From assembly GCA_037102815.1 (NCBI GenBank), contig BTPP01000007.1, positions 682,001 to 746,000 on the forward strand: a DNA stretch of 64,000 bases. Reading direction: 5' to 3'. The first letter of the stretch is position 1. Each line of letters opens with the position of its first letter. The translations under genes were made by a program, and so were the position numbers. This DNA comes from Neurospora intermedia (Eukaryota; Ascomycota; Sordariomycetes; Sordariales; Sordariaceae). This document shows, piece after piece, positions 21,946 through 33,971 of this stretch. The notes beneath the pieces were generated by a model that did no database searches, was not told the origin of the DNA, and saw only the letters and a list, made by a program, of their open reading frames with translations.

Positions 21946-23189
21946 TTATCATTATTCGGTGAAACCAACTAGGGCTGGACCCAAAATTGTTTTTGGGGTC
22001 TGTTGTTCATCCCTCTGTTGAGAATGACTGGGTTGCTTGGTCGGGCCTTTTTTTTTTTTCCCCTTTCATGATATATACCCCTTTTAGAGATACGCGGATG
22101 CACGGGAATGGCGCAAACGGTGGCTTTTTTTTCCAGACGCGTCATGTTAAAGATTGGCACGTTGGTCCGGAAGTTTACGGGAAAGGGCTCTGCTTGCGGG
22201 AATGGTTTGTCAAAGAAAGTTTACAGAAGCATTAGATGGGGAATTTGGTTGGAGGAAACGACAAATACACCAAAGTTGCACCCCTTTTTGCTGAATGGGT
22301 GTTTTATTTCACTATTTCCAATCTCCAATCTCCAATCTTCAAAAGAAGCAAACCACGAATGAGGTTCCAAGCGAGTTGTGGTTGGATATCAGGTTTACAG
22401 CTGTTATCTCAATTCTTGTGGCGTTTGATAGCTCTGACAGCGACGATAACAATTGCCTGAACACGAGATGTTTGGCCCCCAACCAACAATCCCAGAAGCA
22501 GCAATTCAGAAAGCGATCGACAGACAGTGTTGGTGAAGCCAAGTCAAACAAACGTCTTTCCCCCAATGTACATCGTATTGTTCTTTCTTTTCGACGAACT
22601 CAAAATATGGAGCCTTTCGTCTCCGATCTCCCAACACCTCGATTTGATACCGAGCTAGGTCCAGCATAAAAAAACGACTTGTGAAAAACATCCTATAATG
22701 CAACCAACTAAAACAAAGGTCTGTTTCGCATTGCCGTCAAACCCAACAACGGTCGTGTTTGTGCCATTCTCGGCTTTCCCCGATTCGTAACGAACCGATC
22801 CATGACCCATGACCCCTGGCCCCTGCCTGACCCAGACAGTAAAACTCCCCCCTGGAAAGAAAAACAAAAATAAAACCACAGTTCAAACCCCCGGATCGAT
22901 CAAACAGCATACACAGTAAATAACCCATCAGAAGAACCCCCTTTGTTTGTTCTGCTCCGTTTCCATTAGTTTTTCCCCTTCCACCCCAGGGCAGTCAGTC
23001 TCCGATCTCAACAACTCCAACAACCATTCTCAACCCCCATTCATCTCTCCCGTTGTCCTTGCCATCTTATCCTTCGACCATAAATTTTTTTTTCCCTCTT
23101 CCCACCTCGAACCACCAAACCGCCATTCACAACCCCATCACAACTACCTTTCCCCGAGTCCAACCACCCCCAAACCCAACCCCAGAAAC
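21946..23189. other. Intergenic, no supported gene
   Basis: About 1.2 kb between convergent genes. It is T-rich on the left and C/T-rich towards the right, where it runs into the 3' end of the next gene. Frames up to 124 codons at 22.3-22.7 kb show no motif. Confidence 0.5.
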
Positions 23190-24674
23190 TCACATCCCAA
23201 TCTTGGTAGGAATATCCTCATAATAACTCATCCTCCACTTTTCCTCCCGCCCTTTCATCGTCTCCTCCATTCCCTCCTCCCTAACCAACACCCTCGGCAC
23301 CTCCATCCCCATCCCCATACCCATCTCTATACCCACATCCATCTCCCTCCCACCCCGTCTCGGCACCTTCTTATTCCCAAACCTCTCCTTCGCCCCTTTT
23401 GTCGTCCTAACAGCCACACAATAATTCTCCCCTGTCGACGCAACAGCATGCACCAGCACGTCTTCTCCAAATGGCCATTGTTGTGTGTCTTCCTCCTCCT
23501 CCTCCTCCTCCTCCTCCTCTGTTGCTTTTCCTGCTTTTGCTGCTCCTGCTGCTGCTTCGCGCTGTTGTTGTTGTTGATGTTGATATGTGGATGTGGAGGT
23601 GGAGGAGGGGATGAGAAAAGACCTTGGCAGCTGTTCGCGCTCATCATACTGGACGAACATGCCCGATTCCTTTTGGGCGTCGAGCAACTGTCGAGCAAAG
23701 TCGACGGCGTCGCGCTTGTGAGGGAAACAACCTTCGATTTCGCAGGCTTGGAAGAGGCGGGTGATGGATGAGGAGCGGCGGCGGCGGCGCGGGGGGTGGT
23801 GGTGGCGGTGGGTGCCCTTGGTGGTGGGGGGTTCGGGTTCAGGCTCCTCGAGCTCGTCCGGCTGGCCTGGTGCTGGGGTTTGGTTGTAGTCGGTTTTGGT
23901 CTGGATTACGTATGAGAGTTCTTCTGTCTCGTCTGATTCGGCTTCGGCTTCGGCTTCTAAGCCAGCAGCACCAAGTGGCTGCCTTGCTTTAAATTTCAAC
24001 TTGGAGGAGGCAGTCTTGCCCGGGCGTAGCAAGGGAACGTTCCCGTACATGGCCCCCGCAGAAGCCAGATGCTCCGTATTCGGCTTCTCAACAACCCCAA
24101 CGAGGAACTCCTGACCGCCGCTGCGCGCCTTGGCGTAGACGAGCACTTCATCGCCGTACGGCCAGACCTCAGGAGGCCCACCATTTTCTTCCGTGTCCGA
24201 GGTGCCTGTGCTGGTCGAGTACCCACTTTCGTTTTCCAACTCCTCCGCCGCCAGTTTCGCTGCGGCTGTTGTGGGGGGTTTGGGTGTCTTTGTTGCTGCT
24301 GCTACCGCGGCGGCTACTGCTTCTGCTGTTGGTACTTGTTGCCCTTTTTTCTGAAGAGGAGGACCTGGTGGAGGAGGCATGCCACCAAAGTTCTCGCGGG
24401 TGGCGTAGATGGCAAAGTCGTAGGGTTGGTAGTTGAGCGAGCGGAGGGCGTCGTGGTAGGCAAAGGCCTTGGCGTCCGCGAGAGTGGTGTGCGTGCCGAG
24501 GACCTGCAGGCAGGTGGTGGCGCCGCAGGTGGTGGCGTGGTGGTCGATTACCGTCAGGGTCGTGTGGTAGAGGTTTTCGGGAACCACCACACCGGCGGCA
24601 CCTTGATCCGCGGGTTTTGTTGATGGAGGAGAGAGGGTGGCGGAGACGCCTTTGGCCTTTTGGTGACTGGCCAT
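23190..24674 (-). CDS. Two-module protein of unknown function
   Basis: A single exon of 494 residues. I do not recognise the family, but the protein repeats itself. A helical segment (residues 60-80, ending in an FAYHDAL type motif) is followed by WPYGDEVLVYAKARSGGQEF at 171-190. Further on, a similar helical segment (315-332, DAVDFARQLLD) is followed by WPFGEDVLVHAVASTGENY at 400-418. Linkers are disordered: an Ala/Pro tract (112-145), Glu-rich 235-285, a basic HRHHHPPRRRRR patch at 289-300, a Gln run and a run of about ten Glu at 386-395. No signal peptide or membrane segment is seen. The ATG chosen lies just after a (CA)n leader; the frame is open upstream but without another ATG nearby. 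Confidence 0.68.
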   Translation of the reverse strand: MASHQKAKGVSATLSPPSTKPADQGAAGVVVPENLYHTTLTVIDHHATTCGATTCLQVLGTHTTLADAKAFAYHDALRSLNYQPYDFAIYATRENFGGMPPPPGPPLQKKGQQVPTAEAVAAAVAAATKTPKPPTTAAAKLAAEELENESGYSTSTGTSDTEENGGPPEVWPYGDEVLVYAKARSGGQEFLVGVVEKPNTEHLASAGAMYGNVPLLRPGKTASSKLKFKARQPLGAAGLEAEAEAESDETEELSYVIQTKTDYNQTPAPGQPDELEEPEPEPPTTKGTHRHHHPPRRRRRSSSITRLFQACEIEGCFPHKRDAVDFARQLLDAQKESGMFVQYDEREQLPRSFLIPSSTSTSTYQHQQQQQREAAAGAAKAGKATEEEEEEEEEEDTQQWPFGEDVLVHAVASTGENYCVAVRTTKGAKERFGNKKVPRRGGREMDVGIEMGMGMGMEVPRVLVREEGMEETMKGREEKWRMSYYEDIPTKIGM

Positions 24675-24675
24675 G

Positions 24676-24696
24676 GTGTGTGTGTGTGTGTGTGTG
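24676..24696 (-). repeat. (CA)n repeat directly before the start codon
   Basis: On the coding (minus) strand ten CA units stand immediately upstream of the ATG of the two-module protein, so they lie in its 5' leader. Confidence 0.85.
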
Positions 24697-25580
24697 GGAT
24701 AAGCTTCCGTTCGGCGGTTCTTTGGTGATCGAGTTTTAGCTCGGTATACACGTTCGGGCAATGATATTCATGGAATATGCTGACGATTCCTTGCTGTCAA
24801 CAGGTGAGTCCCTGGCCTCGGAGCTCTGAGTTTCGACGGGAGATATATCTACTGGCAAGCAGCAATACAGATGGCACTTCGAATGGCAGTTTCGTGATGC
24901 GGCGGACGTGTGTCTCATGGAAAACGCTCAAGCGTTTGGGATTTCGGTTTCTCTCCAGTTTGATCACCAGAGTAAGCAAGTCGTTGATCAAACGAACCAG
25001 AGTTGGAAAGGTTGGTGAATATCGTTATATATATAACAGTCCTAATCATGAGCTGTTGTATTCCTAGTGCTCTGAAAACAGTCGAGTTAAGAGACCAACG
25101 TCGACCATAGGAGATATCCGTGTTTTTAAGCTTGGTGATGAACGCGCGGTGACTGGAAGATGACGCATGGACTACAACTCCTCTCATAACGTCACCAGCT
25201 TTCTGCCACGCACAGACTTCCATATACAACGGGGTAGAGGAGAAGACTCCGCCATCGGTGATGTGACTGTGGTTCAATTCTCCATATTCTTTTTCGTTCA
25301 AGCTTCAATCATGCCCGCCGCAAGCGAGGGCAGCAACTGGTAGCCAAAGGTCCGTTGACTTGCTGATATTCCCATGTCAGAGTCCCGGTCCCAACTCGAG
25401 ACATGTCTCTTCAGACATGAGAACTCCGGCATTATTCAAATTTACAATTGTATAAAAACAAGGGACAAGAAAACTGATATTCTCAATAAACCCCGTCCTG
25501 GATATCCCTTGCCCACGCACCATCTGTCTGTTCATCCCCTCCGCTCGTAAACATCCCTCCCTACCTACCACCTCCTCACA
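24697..25580. other. Intergenic, no supported gene
   Basis: About 880 bases holding the promoter of the two-module protein (left) and the 3' region of the phosphatase gene (right). No other feature is seen. Confidence 0.5.
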
Positions 25581-27806
25581 CTACCCCCCAAACACAAACC
25601 ACCTCTTCTCCTCCGTATCATACGTCAAATTAGTCGTCACCGTCTCCCCCCTCTGCAAACTTCCAAACTCCACCTTCCCATCCACGCTCGCCACCATCTC
25701 CTCCCCATATCTCTGTAGTCTATTCTCCCCATCCTTGACCGTAAAGTTCGCCAAAGAAACCTCAAACCCGTTCCTCGTCCTAATATCCGGCGCCCCGTAA
25801 AACCGAGCAGTCACCCCTTCATACCCGACACACAACTCAGTGTACCCCCTATAATACAGATCCGTCCACTGCAGCTCCTTGTTAAAGGTCGTCAACAGAC
25901 TCGTGTCCGTGTCCGTCTCCTCCATCGTGACATTCTGTCCCAGCGGACTAGGGCTCGAGACCGCGCTGACGGCGAACTCGACGCCGATGGCCCCTCGGCC
26001 CGTGATGGGGTCGTATTCCCCCCCTAGTTCAATTGGCTTGTCGAGCCAGACGAGATCAGACGCCCACGACGCGTGCGAGTCGCCTGCTAGCATGATGTTA
26101 TTGTTGATGCTGTTTTCGTAGAGCGTAGCAAAGGTGCGGTTGCGGTTGGCCACGTAGCCGTCCCAGGCGTCGTAGTCGTAGGGCAGGTTCCTGTCCTTGG
26201 TGACGATCAGGTGGCTGAAGATGATTTGGTTGCCGATGAGCCGCCACTTGGTGCCGCGCTGGGAGGATTCCTTGAGCGTGCGGTAGAACCAGGCTTCTTG
26301 CCGGGGACCCATGAGAGAGCGGGAGGTGTCGTTGGAGATGTGTTTGATGTATCCTGTGTTCTACAGCGCAAAATGAAGCATGTCAGTACAGTCGACAATG
26401 CAGACTCGGGTTTGGGGCGGACAGTATGGTAACGGCTTACAGTGTATAAATTGGTGATGGATCGGTCATACTGCCGCGTGTCCAACATAATGAGGTCGAA
26501 AAGGTCGCCGAATTCGAAGTTTCTCCAGATGCGCAGACCGTCCTCCATGTCTACCTGACGGATGGGCATCCATTCGAAATAAGCTCGAACGGCGTTTGCC
26601 TTGCGGCTATCTGTCGACACACCGCCGTCACTGATAAAAGAGTCCTCGTTGTTCTGCAGAAAAGAGCTTCCATCACGCCAGGTATTGTCCGCCACCTGCA
26701 AATTCACAGTTATGGTTAGCAGGCTGTGTGCTCCGAGGCAACAATCACTTTCACATACCTCGTGATCATCCCACACCTGAATCCAAGGAAACTTCATGTG
26801 GTTGGCAACCAGGTCCAAGTCGGTTCGGTACGTCGCAATTCTCCTTCGGTAGTCATACAGGCTAGACACATGTCAGTGACTGAAACATACCTAACTAATA
26901 GACAAAGCGCCGACATACGTGTATGTTACCCGGTCTGGCTGCGGGATGCGACCAAGAGCATCACCCCAGCCATACTGTCCGTTCTGGAATTCGTAGATAT
27001 AGTCACCCAAAAAGACAACAAAGTCGACCGAATCCTTCCTCACTGTGTTTCCAAACATGTTGAAGAAGCCCTGGGCTGACCAAACGGTTAGCTGAATTAC
27101 CAGATGAGCCAGCCAATATGGTAGACCTACGATAGTTGCTGCACGAGTACACGGCAAGTTTGATATCAGAAGGAACTTTCTTGCCCCTTGCCGGGAGTGT
27201 CTTGGTCCGACCGACCGGCGACTTGTTGTAGGAATCGCAAATGTTAAACTGATAGTAGTACGTAGTGAACGGGCAGAGTTTCTTCGCCTCGACCTGTTGA
27301 AATAGGTAGTTAGCATCTCATCGACTATGGCGTGCCATCCCAATGCTGCATGCTGCTCTTCTCACCTTGACAGTAAAGTCAATGTCCGAACTTGTCCACA
27401 CACGTCCTTCATCTGCTACTTCCTCAAACTTTTTATCCGTGGCAATCTTCCAGTCAACACACACTTTGGACTTGCTGAAGAAGACAAATTCTTCGGTCTC
27501 ATGGCTGAACAGCCCTGTGGTTCCGCTGACCGTGGTATTGGAGTGGTCATTGTCCATCGTTGGTGCCGCCCGTGTCCAAAGAACAACGCTGTCATCGTAC
27601 GGGTCTCCTGAAGCAACGCCGTGTGTAAAGTTGAGCTGCTCAGGCTTCCATGATATGCTTTCATACGTCCTTGCCGCAACCTTGGGAATCGAGATACCCA
27701 GGGATGGGTGACGGAGAGATGGCGAGAAGTAGTTGATATTGCCCGCGTAGAAAGCCGAAGCTCCCGTAGCGAACAAGAGAATGCCTGTTGTCTGCTTCAT
27801 CGTCAT
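25581..27806 (-). CDS. Secreted PhoD-type alkaline phosphatase/phosphodiesterase
   Basis: Six exons fit in frame: 27366-27806, 27131-27293, 26919-27075, 26759-26861, 26441-26695 and 25581-26360, with introns of 55-80 bases, giving 632 residues. The start shows a hydrophobic signal-peptide-like segment, KQTTGILLFATGASAF. PhoD family landmarks are all present: GVASGDPYDDSVVLWTR, YSCSNYPQGFFN, FVVFLGDYIYE, VWDDHEVADNTW, MLDTRQYDRS and LAGDSHASW. The Asp, His and Asn residues in these bind the Fe/Ca-type metal centre in the family. The enzyme would free phosphate from mono- and diesters outside the cell or in the wall. Several Asn-x-Ser/Thr sites fit secretion. A second ATG two codons in (27800) is equally possible. 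No phosphate-control (CACGTG) box was seen upstream. Confidence 0.9.
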
Positions 27807-28738
27807 TGCTCGAGAAGGAGTATGAAGTGACGTTTCCACTTGGCTGACTCGGAAGCAGAACAGTTACATTTCATGATGACAGCATGGAGCATCTTGTTTA
27901 TAAATATCCTTATCCATCTTCTCTCACGAGCTTTCATCGTGTTGGTGCTAATGCCTCGGCAAAAACTGGCAACTGATTAGCAAGCTTCCATGCAAGATGC
28001 ACCACCTTTACTCATTTAAACCAGTTATTTTAAGCCCAGGAAAGCCTTTATCATAGGTAGAGTTCAATACCACAGTTCAAGGCATGCAGGTACAGCTGAG
28101 ATCGCGCAAATTTCAGCTTTCGCTTTCAAGGAAAACCGGGTTGAGCAAGTAAAATCGGTACTGCTGCAGCCAGCTTGAGGGGCTGGATTACGTATCATGC
28201 TGGCCAGTTGGAGCATATTCCTTGGCCAAGGGTACATTGCCTGGGCATGAGCTTCGTCACAAAGCAGAAGGTGTTGTTTACCTACCTGGATTAATAAAGA
28301 GTCAAAAGCATCTCGGAAGTCGTTGACAGGGTCATCTTAATGGATGCTGCTATGCACAGTCCGGGGATCGAGTAAGCAGCAGATAACCTTGCGAGGAGAC
28401 CACAAGAGCAATAATCCCGTCATGTTTTTTCCAATTCATTGGCAAGAGTAAGCGAGCCTGGACATTTTTTTGAGATGATGCATATATTGAGGGCTAATGG
28501 AAAAATCTACTTCCCGTAGCTGATATACCCTAAGCATACATCCGTCGAACCACCGCAGCGGCGGCGTTATTTGTGAATCTTCTCTTTCATCCAGCATACC
28601 TCCCACACGATATGTTATACTCCGCGCACCAATATATGAGCTGGATTGCCCCTCATCCTTTGTACCACAAAGGCGAGTATGTCGGAGCAGCTATCGATTG
28701 CGGCTTGAAGGCTTGCAGTGGGCATTTGTTATCGTGGT
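27807..28738. other. Phosphatase promoter region and transporter 3' region
   Basis: About 930 bases between two genes on the minus strand. The TATA box near the phosphatase is listed separately. The rest shows no coding signal. Confidence 0.55.
27897..27906 (-). promoter_or_regulatory. TATA box of the phosphatase gene
   Basis: TATTTATAAA on the minus strand, about 90-100 bases upstream of the ATG. Strong match and good spacing. Confidence 0.5.
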
Positions 28739-30617
28739 TCATCTGCTGGTGGTTTCCTTGTGAGCGTGCTCTTCAAGGCCAATCTTCTCCTCTGACGAGA
28801 GAGTATCGTTGTGCTCCTGCTTGAGCGTAAGATTGCGAGTATTTCTTGTCTTCCAAGCGGGGGTGCCGATGTACTTGATGGCTGTGCAAATGGTTTCGGA
28901 TTAACGTTTGACCAGCAGAACAGGGCGTCTCAAATGATGGAGTGATAACTTACCTCCAGGCTTGGTATCGTCAAAGATTTCCTCGACTTCCTCAAGGGGC
29001 TTGTTGGCGGTCTCGGGGAACATAAAAAAGACATGGATGAACATGGCTGCGCAGAACGTAGCGAAGATGACGTACGTTTTCCAGGTAATGTTAGCAAAAG
29101 CAGGAGGAACAAAGTAAGCAAGGGCAAAGTTGAAAGCCCAGTTGGCGGAAGTGCAGAGGGCAACGGCCTTTCCACGGAGACGAAGCGGGTAAAGCTCCGG
29201 GGGATAGGTCCACGAAACAGGACCCCAAGTGGGCGCGAAAGATGCGACGAAGAGATAAGTTGAAGCAATGACGGCTTTAGCGGGAGCGCCAGTAATAGCC
29301 ATGGACTCGGCCGGGGAAGTGAACTCGCCAGGGCGGGCAGGTCGTGAATAGACAGCAAACAAGCCGGCATTGACACAGAGCCAGAGGCACATGAAGAATG
29401 CACCAACCAGCAGGGTCGGACGACGGCCCCAGCGATCCATCCAAAGAAGAGCCGGTATCGTCATGACGACGTTAATGACGAACTGGATACCGCTAGGGAG
29501 AAGGACAGCATTCTCGCTTCCATCGGCAAGACCGGCCATTGTGAAGACGTAGGTTATGTAGTACATCTGTTGGTGGTCAGCGATGACTTTTGTGAAACAT
29601 GGAGCAAGGATAGGAAGACATACCATCACATTCATACCGGTCAACTGAGACCATATCTGAGTAAAAACGCCAATCGAGGTGCGGTTGATCATGTTGGGCT
29701 TGAACAGTTCGAAGTAGCTGACATCAGCATTGGCGCGCTCGAACTCGACCATCTCGCGAATCTCTTGCATCTCACGGTGCACCCACGGGGAGTTGGGATT
29801 TCCTTTTCCGTGAACCAAGGTAAGCACATCCTTTGCCTCGTCCCATCTGTCCTTCTTGCAAAGCCAGCGGGGTGACTCGGGGAGGAAGACAAGGCCGAGA
29901 AAAAGGAGGGCGGCGGGGATGGCCTGAAGACCCCAAGGAACTCTGAAGGCGGCCGTTCCCTTTATGAACGAGCAGCCATAGCAGATGAAGAACATGATCA
30001 GAATGCCCCAGGTGATAGCCCATTGCTGGAAACCAACAAGGCGACCGCGCTTCGAAGGAAGGGCGATCTCGGAGATGTAGACGGGGACTTGAGCAGAGCA
30101 TATTCCGACCGAAAATCCGTTGATGATGCGGCCGACAACCAACATGGGAATGTTGACAGACGCGCAGACGATGACGGAACCAATAATCCTGCAAGAAAGG
30201 GTTAGTTGTTTGGTTCTCGTGAGGTAGTCAAGGCGAAGACCACGTACCAAATCACGGAACCTATCTGAATGGAGCGTTTGCGGCCGAAAGTATCGGAGAC
30301 AAAACCAGAGCAGAGAGCGCCGAGCCACGAACCACCAGGCATGGCAGCTGTGATACCACCCTGAACATCGTTGGTAGGACCGAGGCACAAGCCCTTTTCG
30401 TTGTGGCCGAGCTGATTGAACTGGCAGAGGTACGGCTGGGTCGAGATGATAGCTGACATGGAAGAAATATCGAAGCCAAATAGCGCGCCGCCTTTTGTCC
30501 CCTAGTGGTTAGCTTGAACTGCCGCCTGTTGGAGGGGATGGGTCAGCAGTGGTGAAGGATGGACTCACCGATGACGGCGACGGCGGCGATAAAGTAGATG
30601 TTGCCGATTTTGTACAT
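28739..30617 (-). CDS. MFS sugar transporter
   Basis: A plasma-membrane sugar:proton symporter or facilitator of the MFS sugar porter family. Five exons fit in frame: 30569-30617, 30248-30491, 29624-30188, 28954-29566 and 28739-28881, with introns of 57-77 bases, giving 537 residues, normal for 12 membrane helices. Motifs in order: GGALFGFDISSMS in helix 1, DTFGRKRSIQIG in loop 2-3, VPVYISEIALPSKRGRLVG, PESPRWL before the central loop, DRWGRRPTLL, PPELYPLRLRGKAVAL and PETANKPLEEVEEIF at the end. The N-terminus (MYKIGNIY) and the GFDISSMSA motif resemble fungal high-affinity glucose transporters, but the substrate is inferred. The acceptor giving GGALFG is AAAAG, inside the sequence after a tempting CTAG; only this choice keeps frame. 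Confidence 0.93.
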
Positions 30618-33600
30618 CGTGTCGTGGGTTTGCCCAAGGCAAGGCCCAAAATCGAATATAGGATTCGGGCGGGTGCTATGGAGGCATATACCACGAGGGT
30701 CGAGGAGGTAGGCGGTTATCAAGGTCGGAGGAAAGCTGATAGTAGCGATACTTTGTGGGCGCTTTTGTAGGAGGTGTTTCGGCAACCAAAAGAGGAGTGT
30801 CAAAAACAGAGGTGAAGGGTAGGGAGTGAAAGCCAAGGACTGACTTGCGGTAGGAAACTAAAAAAGGTGGATGAGGAAGAGGAAGAGGGGGAAAATCCAA
30901 GGAGCTTTAAAGGAGATGAAGCAGACGAAGTACGGCAGCAAGTGAAGCCTGGACCCTGGGGCTCTGTACCTACGTACGGAGTTCTGACAAAGTGAAGGGG
31001 CAACCAAGTGAAGGTCCGGGCAGGCCCAAGGAAGCGTGACAGCGGGTTCCACTTGCTTCAAGCCTGAAAGAAATCAGGCAGGTTGAATCTGTCTCTCTTG
31101 GGCATTCACTGCACTCATCTGGTGGGTTTGGTGTATCGACGTGTTGCTCAAGGCCTTTTGGGAAGCGGCACTGCAATAGGGAAGGAGCGAGGCTGCGAGC
31201 TGAGATGTCAACCGGGCTGACGATTACAAGGCCGACTGTGTCCAGTGAAGGTAACCCGGAGACTCAGACGGTCTGGGTGCAGCTATACAACGGGCATAAA
31301 GGTAGACGTCAGGTAGGGAAGAATAAAAGCGGTGCATGTGCGATTGTAAAACAACACCGGTTGCTCTCTCCCATAAATACTCAAGACCACGGCTGCCCTG
31401 CTCATTTCTATTAGGTGAGTTGGATGGTACGGGCTTCCTCGATATTCGGAGCTCTGCCACTCTGCAGCAGCCCATGGTAGCCAGTCACGGAAATCGAACC
31501 AACGGCTTTGACCACCTCGCTGCCGGGTGCTGCACTGCAGCCGATCGTGACCGAACAAGGAAGTTGGGGGAGGCATAACCGTTCACATAAATTAAAAGTG
31601 GTAGGGATTGTACATGCAACGACCCCATGACCTGGACTGGGAAGGGACATCGATGTCCAGGAAAATCACTGCATTGGATTTCTTCGACTACTCTCCAGCC
31701 TCGGGTTGCCCAGCAGACCGGCTTCGAGTCTGGCGGCAATCTTCCACTTGGAATGAACTTGTCTCGAACCCCTCAAGGGCCTTTCATGTTGCTGACTGTC
31801 CACCTTTCCCTCATTTCTCTTTCGTTGCATACCTATTTCAGGAACGAGTAAAACCTCGACAGCTCACGCCTGTGACTGGTGGTCTTCCACATTGTCAAAG
31901 GCAGCTCTTTTTGCAAGGGGAAGGTTGGTTCGAAACTCTGCGGCGCAGCTATTCGTGACCTCACATTCGGCATGGGCTGACTGATTTGGAGGCTAGAACT
32001 ACTAGGTTCCCCAGAGCGGCTCAAGCCATCCGAGCCGTCCCCTGTCATCCCCATGGGGTTTCTCACCCACCAGATCGAATATTTGTGCTGGTCCACTGCC
32101 TGATTCTGCGCCGAACTTCCGGTTCCCGTTGCAGCTGGGATTCCTTCATTGCTACCCCATCACACCACTCAAGCTTTGGTCGGTTGACCTGATGCAGAAG
32201 ACAAAAGCACCTTTCCCAAGTGGCCGGATATGGCTAATTTCACTTGGAACACCTGACCAGATCGCTGATGTTCTTCCGTTGAGGCAGTATCTTTGGGGGG
32301 GTTATACGGTGGTGATCAGGAAAGACAATCAGTGATGGCAAGCTCCTCAGTCCTGGCCCTTCGGTACTTGAGTGCTTACAGATGTCTACCTTGGGGATTC
32401 CAGTAAAAATAGAGGTACCACATTCTTGGCGATGGTTCTTGACGGAAGCAAGTGCTCAACCGTCGTGAGCGAAACAATGTAAATGCCAAGAAAGCTTAAC
32501 AAAGAGTAGGGGTCCTCGAATGACGTCATAGGTTTGCCAAGAAGATGTTGTCTCGTCCTCTCCGAACGTCTTTCCGGCGTCCAAGGCAGTGTAGATATCG
32601 CAAGTTGAGTATCTATCAGCGAGACCACGAACCGAGATTCGCCGTCTGAATGAGTGAGCTGAAAACGAAAGGGCCGAATCAGACAACCAACAGTTTGCGC
32701 CACCATGAAGCTGTTGCGTAAACAAGCACAGCATATGGCCGTTTCTGGGTGTTGTGCATGGTGAATTCTGACGGCACTGTGGTAATCCCAATGGCACATA
32801 ACTTGAGCGTTTGAACGAGGCTTGCTGCTCTGCTGTTGGGATCGGCAACATAGGTAAACCACCCAAACCACCCAACCTGACAGACTGGTATGGCACAGGA
32901 CACGTTACAGTCCTAGATCCTTTAAGGAAGAGATGCGAGGATGGTGAGCTCAAATTTCGTTGATTCGTAGGCTCGGTAGAGGTAACGTCAAGACAATGAG
33001 CGATCCACCAACCCCGGGTTTCCGGCACGTCGAGCTGTGATTCAAAGTAGAGAAGACTGTCCATATTCCATGTCGCCCAAGGGTAACATGGCTGACGAGG
33101 AGGTGGTGCGCTGCTGTCCCCTTCTCACTCGTCTGGGCCTGCACCGAGACAAGTTTCACGACGTTTATTACTCGGATTGGTCGGTCCTATCCATCCTCTC
33201 TTCTGGCCCGAACACTGTGCACCGTTGTACCCCATGATCTCTGCATATAAAGTTTTATGCTTGTACCCGCGTGCGGGTTTTCTTCGAAACGGCACCGATT
33301 TGCTGCCTTACGAGGTGCGACTCGTTTCGAAGACAGCCCACTGGCGAGCGTTCAACAAAGCGCTCTTGGGGGATCAAGTCTTGAGGCTCAGGATGGAGGG
33401 TTAGCTTACGGGAATCAGGCGGTGCATACGGCCCTACAACCGACGGTGGACAAGGTGAGGATGGTGCTCAGTCGCACTGGTGAGCATATGAATCTGTAAA
33501 AGGTTGTTCTTCCATAATCCTTCTGCCGCGGCAACTTGAAGTGTTCAGTACACTTCATCTCTCCGGGTTTCCGGCGCTGATCTGACGGCGACCGCGCGCT

Positions 33601-33971
33601 GATACGGGAAACATAATTTCAACCAATTCTAAAAGCTAGAATAGCTGTGTGTAACGAAAGCTGGTGGCCAAAATTGGCAGGAGCTGGCAAGATACTAGGT
33701 GATGGCGATGTATGTCATTGAACGAGATGCGAAAAGTGTAGTGTTGAGCATTGTAGTGTAGTGTATACCTCTGCAGGGGCATGAGGGGAATTGTGGGTGG
33801 TGTTTGGCCAGCGAATTTCCACAGAATAATCCATAGAGTCAGTGCACCACAGCGAGCACTGTCTTTGTTTCCTGTAGGACCTTCAATGCACGCACCACCG
33901 CGGCTCGTCACATGGTTTCGCTCCTAGCGATCCCCTGCTCGAGCTTCGACAGGCGCGTCTCTGCATCACCC
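30618..33971. other. Gene-free stretch of about 3.3 kb
   Basis: It holds the promoter of the sugar transporter at the left. Frames of up to 202 codons at 32.4-33.1 kb on the minus strand and smaller ones elsewhere show no recognisable motif, so I call no gene. No tRNA, 5S rRNA or inverted-repeat element was found by eye. Confidence 0.45.

Noticed and set aside
22947-23771. Frame of 274 codons on the + strand, Pro/His/Leu-rich
   Set aside because: Shadow of the two-module protein and of C/T-rich flanking sequence.
31480-31510. Sequence resembling a tRNA T arm (AATCGAACC)
   Set aside because: No acceptor, anticodon or D stems can be drawn around it.
32386-33064. Minus-strand frames of 161 and 202 codons
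   Set aside because: They overlap each other in different frames, have no recognisable motif and no splice sites that improve them. A gene cannot be excluded, but I cannot support one.
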